From: Tupaia tana
Taxonomy: Eukaryota > Chordata > Mammalia > Scandentia > Tupaiidae
Assembly (NCBI GenBank): GCA_026018925.1
Contig: JAKSZU010000004.1
Coordinates: forward strand, 13,656,964 to 13,720,963
Reading direction: 5' to 3'
DNA: 64,000 nt
The notes beneath the pieces are model-generated. The model saw only the letters and a program-made list of their open reading frames with translations. It searched no databases and was not told where the DNA came from. The translations under genes and the position numbers were made by a program. Shown piece by piece: positions 1-45,771 of this stretch. The stretch's first letter is position 1; each line of letters starts with the position of its first letter.

Positions 1-167
1 GGGGGGATGGCCACGCCACAGTCCCTTCTCCTCCATTCTCTTCTCGGGATCCTGGGGACACACGCACACGCGCCTGGCGTGAGTTTAAGCCACCAGGTAC
101 AGGACTTGAACCACAGTCAACTACATGGGAGTCCAGCAACATAGCCATTGCACCAACTGCTAGTCCC
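1..167 (-). mobile_element. SINE-L, cut by the window start
   Basis: The element begins inside the G6 palindrome and runs through the CT-rich complement, the B box complement and the head end at tagtccc. Confidence 0.85.
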
Positions 168-577
168 GAGATCTTGCTGTGTATCTGTAGACATGGGCTG
201 GTACAGATACAGAAGTACACAGGACATCCAGTGCATGTTTAGTCACGGCCGTGTGGGGGCAGGGCATGCAATGGTTCTATTCGTTTTTAAGCGAGTTTAG
301 CTTGGGTTCTATAATGGTTACAAGAGCCTCAGAAATAGGACTTAATTAATTACTGACTAGCTTCCCTCACTAGAATCTAAAGTCCATGAAGGCGAGACTT
401 TATCTTACTCAACCCCAGCTATCAGAACTTGGGGTAAAGCAGGTTGCCCTCCGTGACTGGCGCAGTTGCAAGGCAGAGTCCGCCCTGTTGCCCTGTGGCT
501 TGCTGAGTGAGCGGACGGCATCTGTCGGAAGAGATCTGGCTGAGTTGGAGAAAGTTGTTAATGAGTCCCTGTGTACT
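168..577. other. Unannotated EYA3 intron sequence
   Basis: I see no exon or clear repeat here. The short open frames lack any recognisable protein. Confidence 0.4.
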
Positions 578-793
578 TTCTCTTTTAAGAGAGGTTTTTG
601 CTATAGGGTGTGAACACTTGTCAGAGAGACAGAAAGTGAGAAATCTTCCCCCAGAGGGATGGCCATGCCTCAATCCCATCTCGATTTTCCTCTCAGGATT
701 TTGGGCACACATGCACACAGGCCCAGGGTCAGAACTCAAACAACTCTACTATGTGGGAGTCTGCGATGTAACCATATGCCATCCACTGGTCCC
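578..793 (-). mobile_element. SINE-L, old copy
   Basis: It starts aagagaggtttttgctatag and ends at the head ccactggtccc. Many substitutions and lost CpGs mark it as old. Confidence 0.8.
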
Positions 794-1269
794 AAGTCCT
801 ATGAGCTTTCTAGGTCAGCAGGCCCAGATCCCCTAGGAGAACCGCTACTGTCAGGAGATGTGTGATTCGGAGTAGCAAGGTCAGAGCCCGTGGCTGGTGG
901 TCTGCGAGGTCTGCCTGTTACCTGCAGCCGGCGTCAGTTCGTCTGAGAACTAGGCAGTCCCTGAGACCACTATTCCAGCATGTTCCCTGCCATGTGAGCA
1001 GAGGTCAGGTGTGAGTGGGTGCAGGGAGGCAGGACGGAGTCGAAGACCAGTTGGAGAAAAACAGGGGTGTGCCAGGGCCAGTGCCAGGGGAGACCTGAAC
1101 CTAACAGATTACAAAAATCCTTCATTTTCACTCCTGCCTTAAAGTCAGCATAGTTGATCCGGTTTGCTGCAGGCCTGCCTATGATAACGTACTGGTGATT
1201 GAATCCAGTAATTCGTTAAAATTCCTACAGAAAAGATTAAATCTACTTAGTCACCTATTCTGTGCATTG

Positions 1270-1486
1270 TCTTTTTTTTTTTTTTAAGAGAGATTTTTGC
1301 TATAGGTTACATGTGCTCTCTGGAGAGGCAGAACGTTGGGGGGAGGGGGTGGCGGCCACCCTCTGATCCCTTTTCCACTCCTCTCGGGATTTTGGGCACA
1401 GAAGGCACACCATGCCTGACCTGAGTTTTAAGCTGCCAGCCTGGGACTAGAACTGTGGTTGACTGTGCAGGAGTCCAGCCATACAT
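1270..1486 (-). mobile_element. SINE-L, old copy
   Basis: A T14 run precedes agagatttttgctatagg. The body is diverged and has lost parts around the palindrome. Confidence 0.75.
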
Positions 1487-1511
1487 GTCTAAAGTCTTTA
1501 TTTCTTTCTTT

Positions 1512-1660
1512 ATTTTTTTAAGAATTATTTTATTTAACTTTGTTTATTATAATTTGACCAGAGAGAACGTGAGAAAGCAAGTTTCCAGGTTCAGGACTTG
1601 AACCACAGTCAGCCATATGGGAGTCCAGCATCCTTAAACACCATGCCACTTGCTGGTCCC
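1512..1660 (-). mobile_element. SINE-S
   Basis: The AT-rich tail complement (attattttatttaactttg) and atttgaccagagag lead into the head, which ends cttgctggtccc. Confidence 0.82.
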
Positions 1661-1732
1661 ATGTGTTGTCATATTTTAGTACTTCCTCTTTGGAAAAGAA
1701 TGGGTTAAACCACAGTAGAAAAAAGGGTAACT

Positions 1733-2004
1733 TTTTTTTTTTTTTTTTTTGAGAGATTTTTCGCTATAGGGTGCGTGTGCTCGCCAGGCAGACAGAGAGA
1801 GACATTAGAGACAGAAAGCGAGAAATCACCCCCCAGGGGGGATGGTCACGCCGCAATCCCTTCTCCTCCATTCTCCTCTCGGGATCTTGGGCACATACGC
1901 ACACGTGCCCGGTGTGAGTTTTAAGCCACCGGGTCCGGGACTCAAACCGCAGTCTACTACGTGGGAGTCCAGCGACATAGCCATTACACTAACTGCTGGT
2001 TCCC
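1733..2004 (-). mobile_element. SINE-L, young copy with TSD
   Basis: The full-length copy keeps most CpGs and has the young head ctaactgctggttccc. It is flanked by the 15-bp duplication gaaaaaagggtaact (1718-1732 and 2005-2019). Confidence 0.93.
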
Positions 2005-2039
2005 GAAAAAAGGGTAACTATTGAGGACGAGAAAATGCT

Positions 2040-2255
2040 GTTGTGTGCCAGCCAGATCCACAAATGGCCAGCCACACAGTTCAGGTCCCAGTCCCACTAG
2101 CTTGAAAGCACGGTAGGTGCATGCCTGTGTATGTACAAGAATCCCAAAGGGCAGAGAAACAGAAGGGGTTGTGGTGTGAGCACGTCCCATGGGTTTGCTT
2201 TCCCCTCTTCTCTCTGTCTCTGTCCAGCAAATGTGCCCACTGGCAAATGTTTTTA
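2040..2255 (+). mobile_element. SINE-L, very diverged
   Basis: The order of motifs (tggccagcca, gcttgaaagca, cagaaggggttgtgg, CT-rich, cagcaaatgtgccc) fits an old SINE-L. The head is hardly recognisable. Confidence 0.55.
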
Positions 2256-2861
2256 AAAAAGAGAGAGAAATACACCATCTGTAAGTGCGTAAAGTCTGTT
2301 TCGCTTAAGAAGGAAGGTAAGCTCCCAGAGTCTTTCCGCTGTGGTGCCAGGAGTGCAGGAGGAGAGCCACCCTGGACAGTCAGGTAGTGCCTAGCCCAGC
2401 CGCCGGCCCTGAGAGGAAGGATCCCTGGAGGAGGACAGGAGACCGGCCTGTCCTGACCTTGTTCTCCGGTCCCGGTGCTCTCTGTGGGCTGCGGCCTCAG
2501 CTATCGCTGACCGTCCTCTCTGGCTCTGCTGGTGGTGCTGTCCCTCCTGCCTTTGGTCCTCATCCACCCTGAGTGGAGGTTTCCGGGTAATGTTCTTTCT
2601 GGAGTACTGTGTTGGTAATTAGGTAGGCAGTTTACTGGGTCTACCTGATGGGGAACCCTGAAGTATGGGTGACTACTGTAGGAACTATGTCCGATAAGAC
2701 GGGGGGAGTTCAAGGCTAGGACCTCATGGGATCAGTTACCACGTCCACCCAGAAAAGGTCACTGGTGAATACTGATCACTGAAGGTTGAGTTAAAACCTT
2801 GGTAGAGTCAGTAATGGAAAACGAACATCAGTCCAGATTCTGTGCTTAGACGGACAGCCCT
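2256..2861. other. Intron sequence without clear features
   Basis: A moderately GC-rich stretch around 2340-2580 has open frames but no recognisable protein or EYA3 exon. Confidence 0.4.
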
Positions 2862-3101
2862 GGGGCCAGCAGGTGGTGTAATAGGACTCCTACGTGGCCA
2901 ACCGCAGTCTGAGTCCCAGACCCAGTGTCTTAAAACATCCCAGGTCCATGTACGTGCATGTGTGCCCAAGGTCCTGGGAGGGGAAGGGTTGTGGCATGGC
3001 CATCCTCCTGTGGGATTTTTCACTTTCCCTCTCACTGTCTGTCTCTTTCCCCAGCAAGTGCACATGCCAACAAGGCAAAAACCTCTACAGAAAAAAAATT
3101 A
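2862..3101 (+). mobile_element. SINE-L, old subfamily
   Basis: The head is ggggccagcaggtggtgtaa. The body and 3' motif aggcaaaaacctctacag are intact in order. Confidence 0.82.
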
Positions 3102-3116
3102 GAAAGACAGGTAACC

Positions 3117-3363
3117 CTGGCCAACCAGGTGGCATAGTGGTCAAGGCGCGGGTCCCACGCGGTCACCTGCATGATTTCAGTCCCAGGCCTGATGTCTTGA
3201 AAAACACACCAGGCACATGTGTGTGCATGCCCAGAATCCTGAGAGGAGGCTAGAGGGAAAGGGATTACAGCTGGTCACACCCAGGGATGCTATTTCACTT
3301 TCTTTCTCTCCCTCTCTCTACAGCGAGTGCATAAGTCCTAGAGTAACCTTTAAAAAAAAAGAA
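3117..3363 (+). mobile_element. SINE-L, old subfamily
   Basis: The head ggccaaccaggtggcatagt follows directly on the tail of the preceding copy. The A-rich tail is at 3350-3363. Confidence 0.78.
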
Positions 3364-3936
3364 AATTGATGAAGAAGGAAAAAAAAAAGACAAATCATCC
3401 AAGTCAATTAAATGACCCAAGTCAATTACAAAGTACATTTTGACTTGACCAGAATAAACGTTAGTATTTTCTGAGTTTTCAAGCTTGTTGGTACATCCTC
3501 TCAATGCCAAGTCAGTGTTTGCTCATTTGTGTTGTAATCCATGATTTGAGTTTGCTGAAAAGCAGTTCCATGCACATGACAGTTTCCGAGTGGTTCTGTT
3601 GCCTGTGGAGATAAGGACGTTACCACCACCCCAGTGTGGGACTCGCTGCACATGAGCCGCTCCGCTTCAGGAATACTGGGCTGCACCGGGTCGCCCTTAG
3701 GCCCTGAGAGTCGTGTGTGTTCCCTCCAGGACTGAGGAGGAGGGCTCGAAGCTGGAGTTACAGATGTTTGTGTGTTTGTAATCCAGACTGAGTTCAGATC
3801 TGGCCTGCAAAACACACACAGATGTTCCCTTGGCCTATGTTCTTCGTCCCCTTGTAGATCACTTGGGACATGACACCTTTCGTTTTCTCCCAGCCTCTTT
3901 CGTAACCACTGCCTTCTACCGCTCTCAACCCTGTAG

Positions 3937-37905
<33,969 letters not shown>

Positions 37906-40793
37906 GAGTGGGACGAAGAGCCTCCCCGGAGCTTGGCTCACCCAAGGCGGCAGACGCCTGAACCGGGGATCCCCTCCCTGTGCCCTCCCTGGAGTGCTGG
38001 CGACAAAACAATCAGAACCGACCCGTGCTACCGCCTGGCGAGTGCGAGCAGCTGCGCATGCGCGTCCTCGGAAGCAGGAGCTGCGGGCTGGAACAGCAGG
38101 CTCGCGGCTGCTTTTACTTCTGTGTTTCATTCTGTGTCCAAAACATGGAGAAAAAGAAAAGGAAACAGTCGGGACGGAGTTGCCCTGCCCCGCTGTCCGA
38201 TGGAGACCTGCCAGCTGTGTGGTGGCAGATGCTTGGACCACAGACCGCGGGACATCGTCTCAGGCGGGCTCTGGGCATCCCGACTCGGAAATCGTTCCAG
38301 GTTGACTGCGTCATTGTATAGGGACAGGCCTGGTCTCGGGAGCAGGCCTGCTCTTCCTTGTCCTAAGAACGGGGCACCGTGACAGGGAAGCAGTAAGTTC
38401 CCTGAAATGTCAGCGAGCTCTCCGAAACCTCATCCCGGTTCCCGCACTGCGTCCTTAGCCCTCATGCTGCCTGTCCTGGAGGCCTTCCGCCCTGTTCATC
38501 CCCTCTACCCGGCAGGTGCAGGTGGCACAGCCCTAGAAACCTCTGTGGACTGTTTGCCTCTTCCTCCACAACTCCCGGGGGCAGCCTCTTCCTTAACTGT
38601 CCTGCCCTCTGTACCGCAAGCCCCCACCCACGAACCTCTGCCCAGGCCCTAGGAGTTAGGCCCAAGATGTCAAACCCCGCCTAGGAACAGGCTTGCAGCC
38701 GCATGTTGGCGAGAACCACCCAGCATTAGCGGGTACCTTGAGGAAGCCTGTCCCCAGGCACATACTCGCCCAGTCTCCTCCTGCCTCCACTGCTGCAGGC
38801 AGGCTATGGGGAGACCTGGGCTGGCCCTCAGCCACCTAGGCAAGCCTGGCAGCAAGGTGCGTGCCTGTCCTCGCCCCCAGGAAGCCGGAGGAGCTGACCC
38901 TCAGCCCGGCCCAGCCCCAGCAAGGCTGTTTCTGCAGTGAGACCCTGCCTTTAAAAATACGTATTTCCCACGGAGACCCTCAAGTAGGAAACCAGGTCAA
39001 GGAGACTTCCCAGATTTGGGTGGGCACTGACCCTCCCCCGCTGTCCTCAGGCTCAGGCCTGGGCCAGATGCAGGAGCCCATCTGCTGACCTTGGGGAGAC
39101 AAGCTGCCAGGCACTTGTCTCAGCCTCCCAGCCCAACCCAGATCTGCCTGGACGACCCAGCGGCCCTGGAGTGGAAGGCCTTGCTCCATACTGCAGGCGT
39201 GCACGGGGCCACAGCAGGCTCTCCACAGCCCCGTGAGGCTGCCCCCATCTGCAGAGGTGTGGCCCGGCGTAGCGAGACTCCAGTGCTGGGGCGCACCTGG
39301 GGGGGCCAGTGCAGCCATCCCTGCAGAGCTGACCTGCCCCGCCCATGGCTCACAGCAGGACGCAGTTGTGTTCTGGGGAGGGGCTGAACCCAGTGCTTGG
39401 CTCAGGCCGCCTCTCCATGGGTGCAGGAGCGGCCGTGGTCTGTGGCCTCGTCACACACAGCCTGTTCTGCTTTGCTTGGTGTCTGGAAAACTCCAGAACG
39501 GTTTGTACTTTCAGGCCCCAAACCCTGTCACCAGAACCGCTCAGAGTCTTGGGGCTGTGCTGTGGGCCGTGGGCTGAGGAGTGAGCCCCATCGCCGGACA
39601 GCACCGCCTCCCCCGTCCCTTAGGAACTCTGTGTCCTGGGGCTACAAGTGGGATGCCTTCTCCCTCACCCTGACTGCCCCAGCTTGGCGCCTTCCACAAG
39701 GAGCTTGAACTTGGCCAGGAAGAGTGTGGAGGCCCTGAGCGGGGCAGCCCTGCTCTGTCCTGCTTGCTGCCCCCTCCCCAAGGGGCAGGCAGGAAGCAGG
39801 AACCTCCTGACTCACCTTCGCCCAGCAGCCGTGCGGGGAGCACTGCTTTTCTTACCCCATCTTCCTCCTCCGAGCACCAGGGTCGAGAGGACAAGCCTCA
39901 GGAGCTGTTGGAAGCTGAAGGCCAGCCCCAGGACAGGCCATGCCGGCACACACCGGCCGCTCACTGAGATGGCCCGCATGGCCACGCGAGGGCTGCTGCT
40001 AGCCGGGCGCCTGCAGTCAACCGGGCCGGTGCAGGGCGGCTTGACTTGGGAGTGTAGAACTGACCGTGCCTTAGCACCACCCTGTCCAGCGCCCCTGGGG
40101 CAGCGGTGGTGTCCAGGAAAATGGAAGCCTGTTCTGGACTCAGGTGCCTGTTTTAGCTTTTGCTTGGTCTGGGGTGCTCCCGTCTGCATGCCCGTTGGGA
40201 CCTGCACTGCCCCTCATTCACAGCTCACACACGCTCGTCTCAATGGCCCAGTGGTCTAACTGTACCCACTGCGGCTCAGGGGCACCTGGACTTCCGCCAT
40301 CTGGGGAGGGTGAAAGCCCTGAGTGCTGGCCCGAGGACAGAGTCACTCCCTCCTGCGAGGGCAACTCTAGGTGTCCGCAGTGAGCAGGGGCCACCTCCCT
40401 CAATGGGCAGGCAGGGCCCTTCAGAGTGGACTTCTGTCTTTTACCACTAAGTCGCTTTTCCTTTTGATCCCAAAGTTACAGCATCCCAGATGCTCACACT
40501 GTCGGAGCCTGTCTGAGTTCTGAGGTTCTGAAACCCCTCCAGCTACGAGAGAAAATCTAGTTCTGTCTCGGCCCTGGGCAGCGAGGCTGCTGGGCTAGTT
40601 CTCATGCACTGACAGGCCCTCCCACCCCGGACGACCCCATGCAAAACACAACTCTCCCTCTGGACTGAAAAGGCATTGATTGGGTCTATTTATGTGACTG
40701 CGGGCATTCTTGGCTGTGGAAACCTTGACCATGACGTATGTAATGGGAACTGTCTTATACACTTGAAAAAATAAAGTTTTTATTTTCTATAGC
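37906..40793 (+). other. EYA3: EYA3 3' untranslated region
   Basis: About 2.9 kb lie between the stop and the poly(A) signal. They contain no SINE, unlike every EYA3 intron, which fits selection on mature mRNA. No long convincing ORF is present. The end is inferred from the AATAAA at 40770; the cleavage position is approximate. Confidence 0.75.
40770..40775 (+). terminator. EYA3: EYA3 polyadenylation signal AATAAA
   Basis: A canonical AATAAA sits in an A/T-rich context and is followed within 20 bp by a T-rich stretch. It is the only good hexamer I noticed downstream of the stop within the SINE-free stretch. Confidence 0.7.
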
Positions 40794-40795
40794 CT

Positions 40796-41625
40796 GTTCC
40801 TGTCTCCTGGATCCCCAGCTGCCAGGTCTGTGGGCCCTAAGTGGCGCTGTGTGAAAGGCGGTCAGCCTCTTTGGTAACTGGAACATCTGTTTTACAAAAA
40901 CTTTGAAAGATAACCATTTGGTATAAACATGAGGAAATATTTTTAATTTGCAAGGGAGCATTTATTTCTTAATTGTTTCTAAAATCTGCTTTTTTGAGTT
41001 TGGAACTGGAATAAGATTCCATCTTCTGCCAAACATACAGAAGAGAGCCCATGCTCTCCTGCGCTGAGGTGAAGCCGCAGGCCTGGAACTGATGGCCTGG
41101 CCCTGTGCCTGGTCTCATGGGCCCGATTTCGTCACACCTGCTGCTGTGTGCCACTCCGTTTCTCCAGATCGGGGTCATTGTCCCCGCTGGTCTGGCAAAG
41201 TCAGGGAAATTGGGATTTGGTTCTAGCTTCCAGGTGAGGTCAAGAGCGATTGCGCCTTCCTGGGTTGACCCCCGCAGGGAGGGCGCGGGCCCATGCTGTG
41301 GTGACCAGGTCTTTTCGTCATTGGTGCAGGTTTGAACACACCGTGGTGGAAGCAGACCTGTGGGATGCCGGTCTTCGGCTGTTCCCAGGGCACAGGCACC
41401 CCCAGCCCCCCGAGGTTGGTGTGACACACGTATTTCTCTTACAAATCTCTTGGCGGCAGATGAAAACTAGCAACAAATTTCTTGACATTAACATTTCCTC
41501 TTTGATATTTAGGTTAGCCTCAACGCCCTGAGCTGCTAAAGCTAGTACACACCACCCTGCCAGCCAGCGGCCTAGGAGTTTTGCTGTGAGGCATTTGCAT
41601 AATCTTCCACCCTCTTGAAAACCTT
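40796..41625. other. Downstream of EYA3, no clear feature
   Basis: Intergenic sequence after the EYA3 poly(A) signal. I recognise no gene or recent repeat. Confidence 0.4.
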
Positions 41626-41765
41626 AATCCCTTCTCCATCTCCTCTTGGCATTTTGGCCATGCATGCACACATGCCTGGCATGAGTCTCAGGCAACCGTC
41701 CAGGACTATCCTCCATTGACTGCGTGAGAGTCCAGCGCCCTGACCACTGTGCCACACGCTGGCCT
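41626..41765 (-). mobile_element. SINE-L fragment
   Basis: Head-side half only, from aatcccttctccatctcctc to the head gccacacgctggcctc. Confidence 0.65.
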
Positions 41766-41887
41766 CTTACCCAGCCTTTGAAGAGTCCTTGATGTGGAGC
41801 TGACAGAGGGCATGGTGGCTAAGGTGCTGGATCCCACATGGCCAACTCCATGGTCTGAGTCATCAAGACAGCAGTTCGGAAAATTTG

Positions 41888-42025
41888 TTGGGGGGGGGGG
41901 GGGCAGCAGGTGACATGTTGGTTAGGGCACTGGACTCACACATGGTTGACCGCAGTTTGAGTCCTGGACCTGGTGGCTCACTCGCTTTTCTCATGTGCAT
42001 ACTCTGTAGCGAATTAAAAATAATA
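41888..42025 (+). mobile_element. SINE-S-like with G14 head expansion
   Basis: The GGGGCC start of the head has grown to about 14 G (41890-41903) before cagcaggtgacatgttgg. Confidence 0.7.
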
Positions 42026-42029
42026 ATAA

Positions 42030-42280
42030 TTTTTTTCAGAGGTTTTTGTTATAGGGCACATGCACTCACCAGAAACACAGAGACAGACAGAAAGCGAGAA
42101 ATCACCCCCCAGGGGGGATGGCCACGCAGCAATCCTTTCTCCTTCATTCTCCTTTCAGGATCTTGGGCACACGCACACACACGTGCCCAGCATGAGTTTA
42201 AGCTACCAGGTCTGGGACTCAAACCACGGTCCGCTACACGGGAGTTTGGTGATGTAGCCATTACACCACCTGCTGGTCCC
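42030..42280 (-). mobile_element. SINE-L
   Basis: cagaggtttttgttataggg start, intact palindrome, head ending cacctgctggtccc. Confidence 0.88.
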
Positions 42281-42393
42281 AGGTGAAATTAATTCTTTAA
42301 GAGAAACTTGCCAGGTGCATGTATGTGCATGCCCAAGAGTTCTCCATCTCTGGTGATCACATGTGCCCTGTGACAAAAATTCTTAATATTTTT

Positions 42394-42543
42394 TAGATGG
42401 GTTTATTTATTTTAATTTAACCAGAGGAGGACAGACCGAGAGCAAGAGAGGGAAAGTGAGAAAGCAAGCCGCCAGGTCCAGGACTCAAATCACGGCCATG
42501 TGGGGAGTCCAACACCCTTAACCCCCATGCCACGTGCTGGCTC
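42394..42543 (-). mobile_element. SINE-S
   Basis: The body has aatttaaccagaggaggaca. The head ends gccacgtgctggctcc. Confidence 0.8.
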
Positions 42544-42642
42544 CGTGACAAAAATTTTCTTAAATTTTAAATGAAAAAAAGGGACATCTTAAAAGCAAAT
42601 TTCTGATTGCAAGTAATGTCATTTTTGGTTTTTTGTTTTCAA

Positions 42643-43100
42643 TGCCAGAGGGTGTGCACACTCTCCAGGAAGGGAGCTTGAGCAAGCACGCCTACCAGAG
42701 CATGGTCACTCTGCAGTTCCTACTCCTCTGCTTCTCTGGCTGTGGGGACTTGGGGCACGCGCCTAGTGTGGGTTTTTTGGTTTTTTGTGGGGTTTTTTTG
42801 GAGAGGTTTTTTTGCTATAGGGCGTGTGCGCTCGCCAGAAAGAGAGACAGAAAGCGAGAAATCACCCCCCAGGGGGAATGGCCATACCGCAATCCCTTCT
42901 CCATTCTCCTCTCGGGAACTTGGGCACACACGCACACGCGCTCGGCATGATTTTAAGTCGCCACATCCGGGAATCGAACCACGGTCAACTACATGAGAGT
43001 CCAGCGACATAGCCATTACACCAACCGCTGGTCCCAGTGTGGTTTTCAAGCCACTAAGGCCAGGGTCCAACAGCAGCCAGCCACGTTGGAGCCAGCTCCC
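42643..43100 (-). mobile_element. Old SINE-L split by a younger SINE-L
   Basis: The outer halves are 42643-42796 and about 43036-43100. The flank agtgtgg(g)ttttt repeats on both sides of the insert. Confidence 0.75.
42797..43035 (-). mobile_element. SINE-L, nested
   Basis: CpG-rich copy starting gagaggtttttttgctatag, head ending ccaaccgctggtccc. Confidence 0.9.
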
Positions 43101-43357
43101 AGCCAGGTCCACTGCCCTTAATTCCTCAGTTCTGTACGTTACCTGTGACAGGATGTGCATGCTCACCAGGATTCCCTACAGGGACCGTCACCCACAGTCC
43201 CCACACCGTTTCTCCCTCTGCCCACATGTCCAGCTCGCCTCCGGCTGTCAAGTTCCAGGGTCCAACACATTCGCCACGTGAGCTCAGGCTCCCTTAACTG
43301 CCAGGCTACGGGCTGCCCAATTCTGTAAACTTATCAATTCACACAGTGCCATAGGTT

Positions 43358-43525
43358 AAGGAAGCCAGATCCCACAGGCGTGACCACGATTCGAATCCCA
43401 GCCAATGGCCTTAACGTGCCAGCCAGGGGCGTGTGCCCTGAGTCCTGGAGAGAAGAGGAGAGTGGCACAACCACACTTTGTGGAGTGTTTTGTCTCTGGC
43501 CAGTGTACACACCCTTGGCAATTAC
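43358..43525 (+). mobile_element. SINE-L, very old
   Basis: The B box cgattcgaatcccag and later body motifs are recognisable. The head start is lost. Confidence 0.55.
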
Positions 43526-43551
43526 ATACAGTATATACAAATGAATCAGCC

Positions 43552-43790
43552 GCTAGGGCCACTAGGTGGGATCATAGTTACATCATGGGGTTCCCACACA
43601 GTCGAGCGCGGTTCAGGTCCCGGACCCGGTGACTTGAAACTCCCTAGGCATATGTGTGCCCAAGGTCCCAGGAGGAGAAGGGACTGTGGCATGGACACCC
43701 TCCGGGATAATTTCTCGCTTTCTGCCTCTCTCTTTCTAGAGAGCACACACACCTTATTAGCAAAAATCTCTAAAAAATAAAATAATTTTT
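43552..43790 (+). mobile_element. SINE-L
   Basis: The head is tagggccactaggtgggatc. The 3' motif is ttattagcaaaaatctctaa. Confidence 0.82.
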
Positions 43791-43990
43791 TATTTCCTTG
43801 GGAAAAATGGAGAATTTGCCTAAAATACCAAAACGCCGGATCTCCTGTTTGGGTGTCTGTGGCACCTCCCCTGCACCTGGTCATGACAGGAAGAAGCTAG
43901 TGAGAGAGACCTGGGGACTCGAAGGTTCGTGGGAAAATGGAATTAAATACAAGTTTATCTTAATGCAAAAAAAAAAAAATCTTTTTTAAT

Positions 43991-44110
43991 GGGGACCAGC
44001 AGATAGAGACATGGACGGGGTGCTGGACCCCCCACGTGGCCAACCTCAGTTTGAGCCCATACCTGGCTGCTTGCTTTCTCACTTTTGCTTGTCAAGTTAA
44101 AATAATTTTT
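43991..44110 (+). mobile_element. SINE-S forward
   Basis: The head is ggggaccagcagatagagac. The tail is cttgtcaagttaaaataatt. Confidence 0.8.
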
Positions 44111-44324
44111 TGAGAGTTTTTTTTATGTACAGTGCCTGCGCTCACCAGAGAGATGGAGACAAAGCGAGAAATCACCCCCGAGGGGATGGCCACACTGCAG
44201 TCCCTTCTCCATTCTCCTCTCAGGATCTTGAGCATGCACGCACACGCACCCAGGTCCAGGACTTGAACCGTGGTCCACCGTGTGGGAGTCCAGCCACATA
44301 ACTGTTATGCCATCTGCTAGCCCC
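44111..44324 (-). mobile_element. SINE-L
   Basis: Starts immediately after the SINE-S tail. Part of the body between palindrome and B box is deleted. Confidence 0.8.
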
Positions 44325-44351
44325 TAAATATTTTCTTTTTTAATTTTTTGG

Positions 44352-44589
44352 GGGGACCAGCAGATGGCATAACAGTTATGTGGCTGGATTCCCATGTAGT
44401 TGACAACAGTTTTGAGTCCCAGACCCAGCTGGGTACATGCGTGTGCTTGCCTAAGACCCCAAAAGGAAGATGGAGAAGGGATTGCAGTGTGGCCATCCTC
44501 TCGGGCGATTTCTCTGTGTCTGCCTCTTTGTAAGCGCACACGTCCTATAGCAAAAGTCTGTCTCTCAAAAAAAAAAAAAAAAAAAAAAT
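44352..44589 (+). mobile_element. SINE-L
   Basis: The head is ggggaccagcagatggcata. The A-tail is about 20 bp. It lies head-to-head with the preceding copy, making an inverted pair. Confidence 0.87.
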
Positions 44590-44591
44590 CT

Positions 44592-44850
44592 GGAACCAGC
44601 AGTTGGCATGATGGCTATGTCACTGGACTCCCATGTAGTCAACCTCGGTTCAAGTACCGGACCCGGTGGCTTGAACTCATGCCAGGCGCATGTGCACGCG
44701 TGCCCAAGATCCCAAGAGAATAGAGGAGAAGGGATCACGGCGTAGCCATCCCCAGGGTGATTTCTCACTTTCTGTCTTTCTGTCTGTCTTTTTGGTGAGT
44801 GCACACACCCTATAGCAAAAATAAATAAATAAATAAATAAAATAAATCTT
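44592..44850 (+). mobile_element. SINE-L with AAAT-repeat tail
   Basis: The head is tggaaccagcagttggcatg. The tail is (aaat)n instead of pure A. Confidence 0.87.
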
Positions 44851-44965
44851 TGGTCCAAGTCCCAGACCTGGTGGCTTGTTTTCACACTTTCCTTCTCTCT
44901 GTATGACTGTCTTTCTCTGGGTGACTGAAAATTATTGAATGAATAAATAAAATAATTCTTTAAAA
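44851..44965 (+). mobile_element. SINE-S, 5' truncated
   Basis: It begins at the B box region (tggtccaagtcccagacc) and ends with the AT-rich tail. Confidence 0.7.
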
Positions 44966-44978
44966 AATACTATGTATT

Positions 44979-45225
44979 GGGAACCAGCAGTTAGCGTAAT
45001 GGCTATGTCGCTGGACTCCCACATAGTCGACCGCGGTTCGCGTCGCGGACCCGGTGGCTTGAAACTCATGCCGGGCGCATGTGCGTGCGTGCCCAAGATC
45101 CCGAGAGGAGAATGGAGGAAAAGGGATTGCGGCGTGACGATCCTCCCTGGGGGGTGATTTCTCGCTTTCTGTCTGTCTGTCTGGCGAGTGCACGCGCCCT
45201 ATAGCAAAAACCTCTCCAAAAAAAA
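44979..45225 (+). mobile_element. SINE-L, young, with TSD
   Basis: The head is gggaaccagcagttagcgta. The duplication aatactatgtatt flanks it. Confidence 0.93.
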
Positions 45226-45251
45226 AAATACTATGTATTTCCTGTCAACTA

Positions 45252-45446
45252 TTTTTTTTTAGGTTTTTGCCAGAGGGCGTGTGCTTGCCAGTAAGAGACA
45301 AAACTCAGGAGGATGGCCATGCTGCATTCCCTTTTCCATTCTCCTCTCAAGAGTTTGGGCACGTACACCCACATGCCTGGCCGACGCAGACCTCAGTCAG
45401 CCACGCAGAAGTCCAGCATCTTGGGCACCACACCCTCAGGACCCCT
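45252..45446 (-). mobile_element. SINE-L, old
   Basis: aggtttttgccagagggcgt start; shortened body; diverged head. Confidence 0.65.
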
Positions 45447-45525
45447 TCTGGGTGACACCCAACATTTTCCTAAGATCTCCACCCAAGGCTGGGGGCCCTG
45501 AGCCCAGGATTTTTTCTTTCTCTTG

Positions 45526-45771
45526 CTAAGAGGTTTTCGCCTCAGGGTGTGTGCTGGCTAGAAAGGAGCCAGCGTGAGGGAAAATGAGGGACGTGATAGA
45601 TCCCACGGGAACGGTGCCCACAACCCCTTCTCTTCTCTTCTGTTCTCTCCCTGGGATCTTGGGCACACACAGACACTAGCCTGGAGAGTTTCCAACCGCC
45701 AGGTTCAGGACCTGAACCACAGTTGGCCATGTGGATTCCAGCAACGTAACCGCTACACCAGGTACTGGCCC
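45526..45771 (-). mobile_element. SINE-L, old
   Basis: taagaggttttcgcctcagg start; head ends ccaggtactggcccc. Confidence 0.75.
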
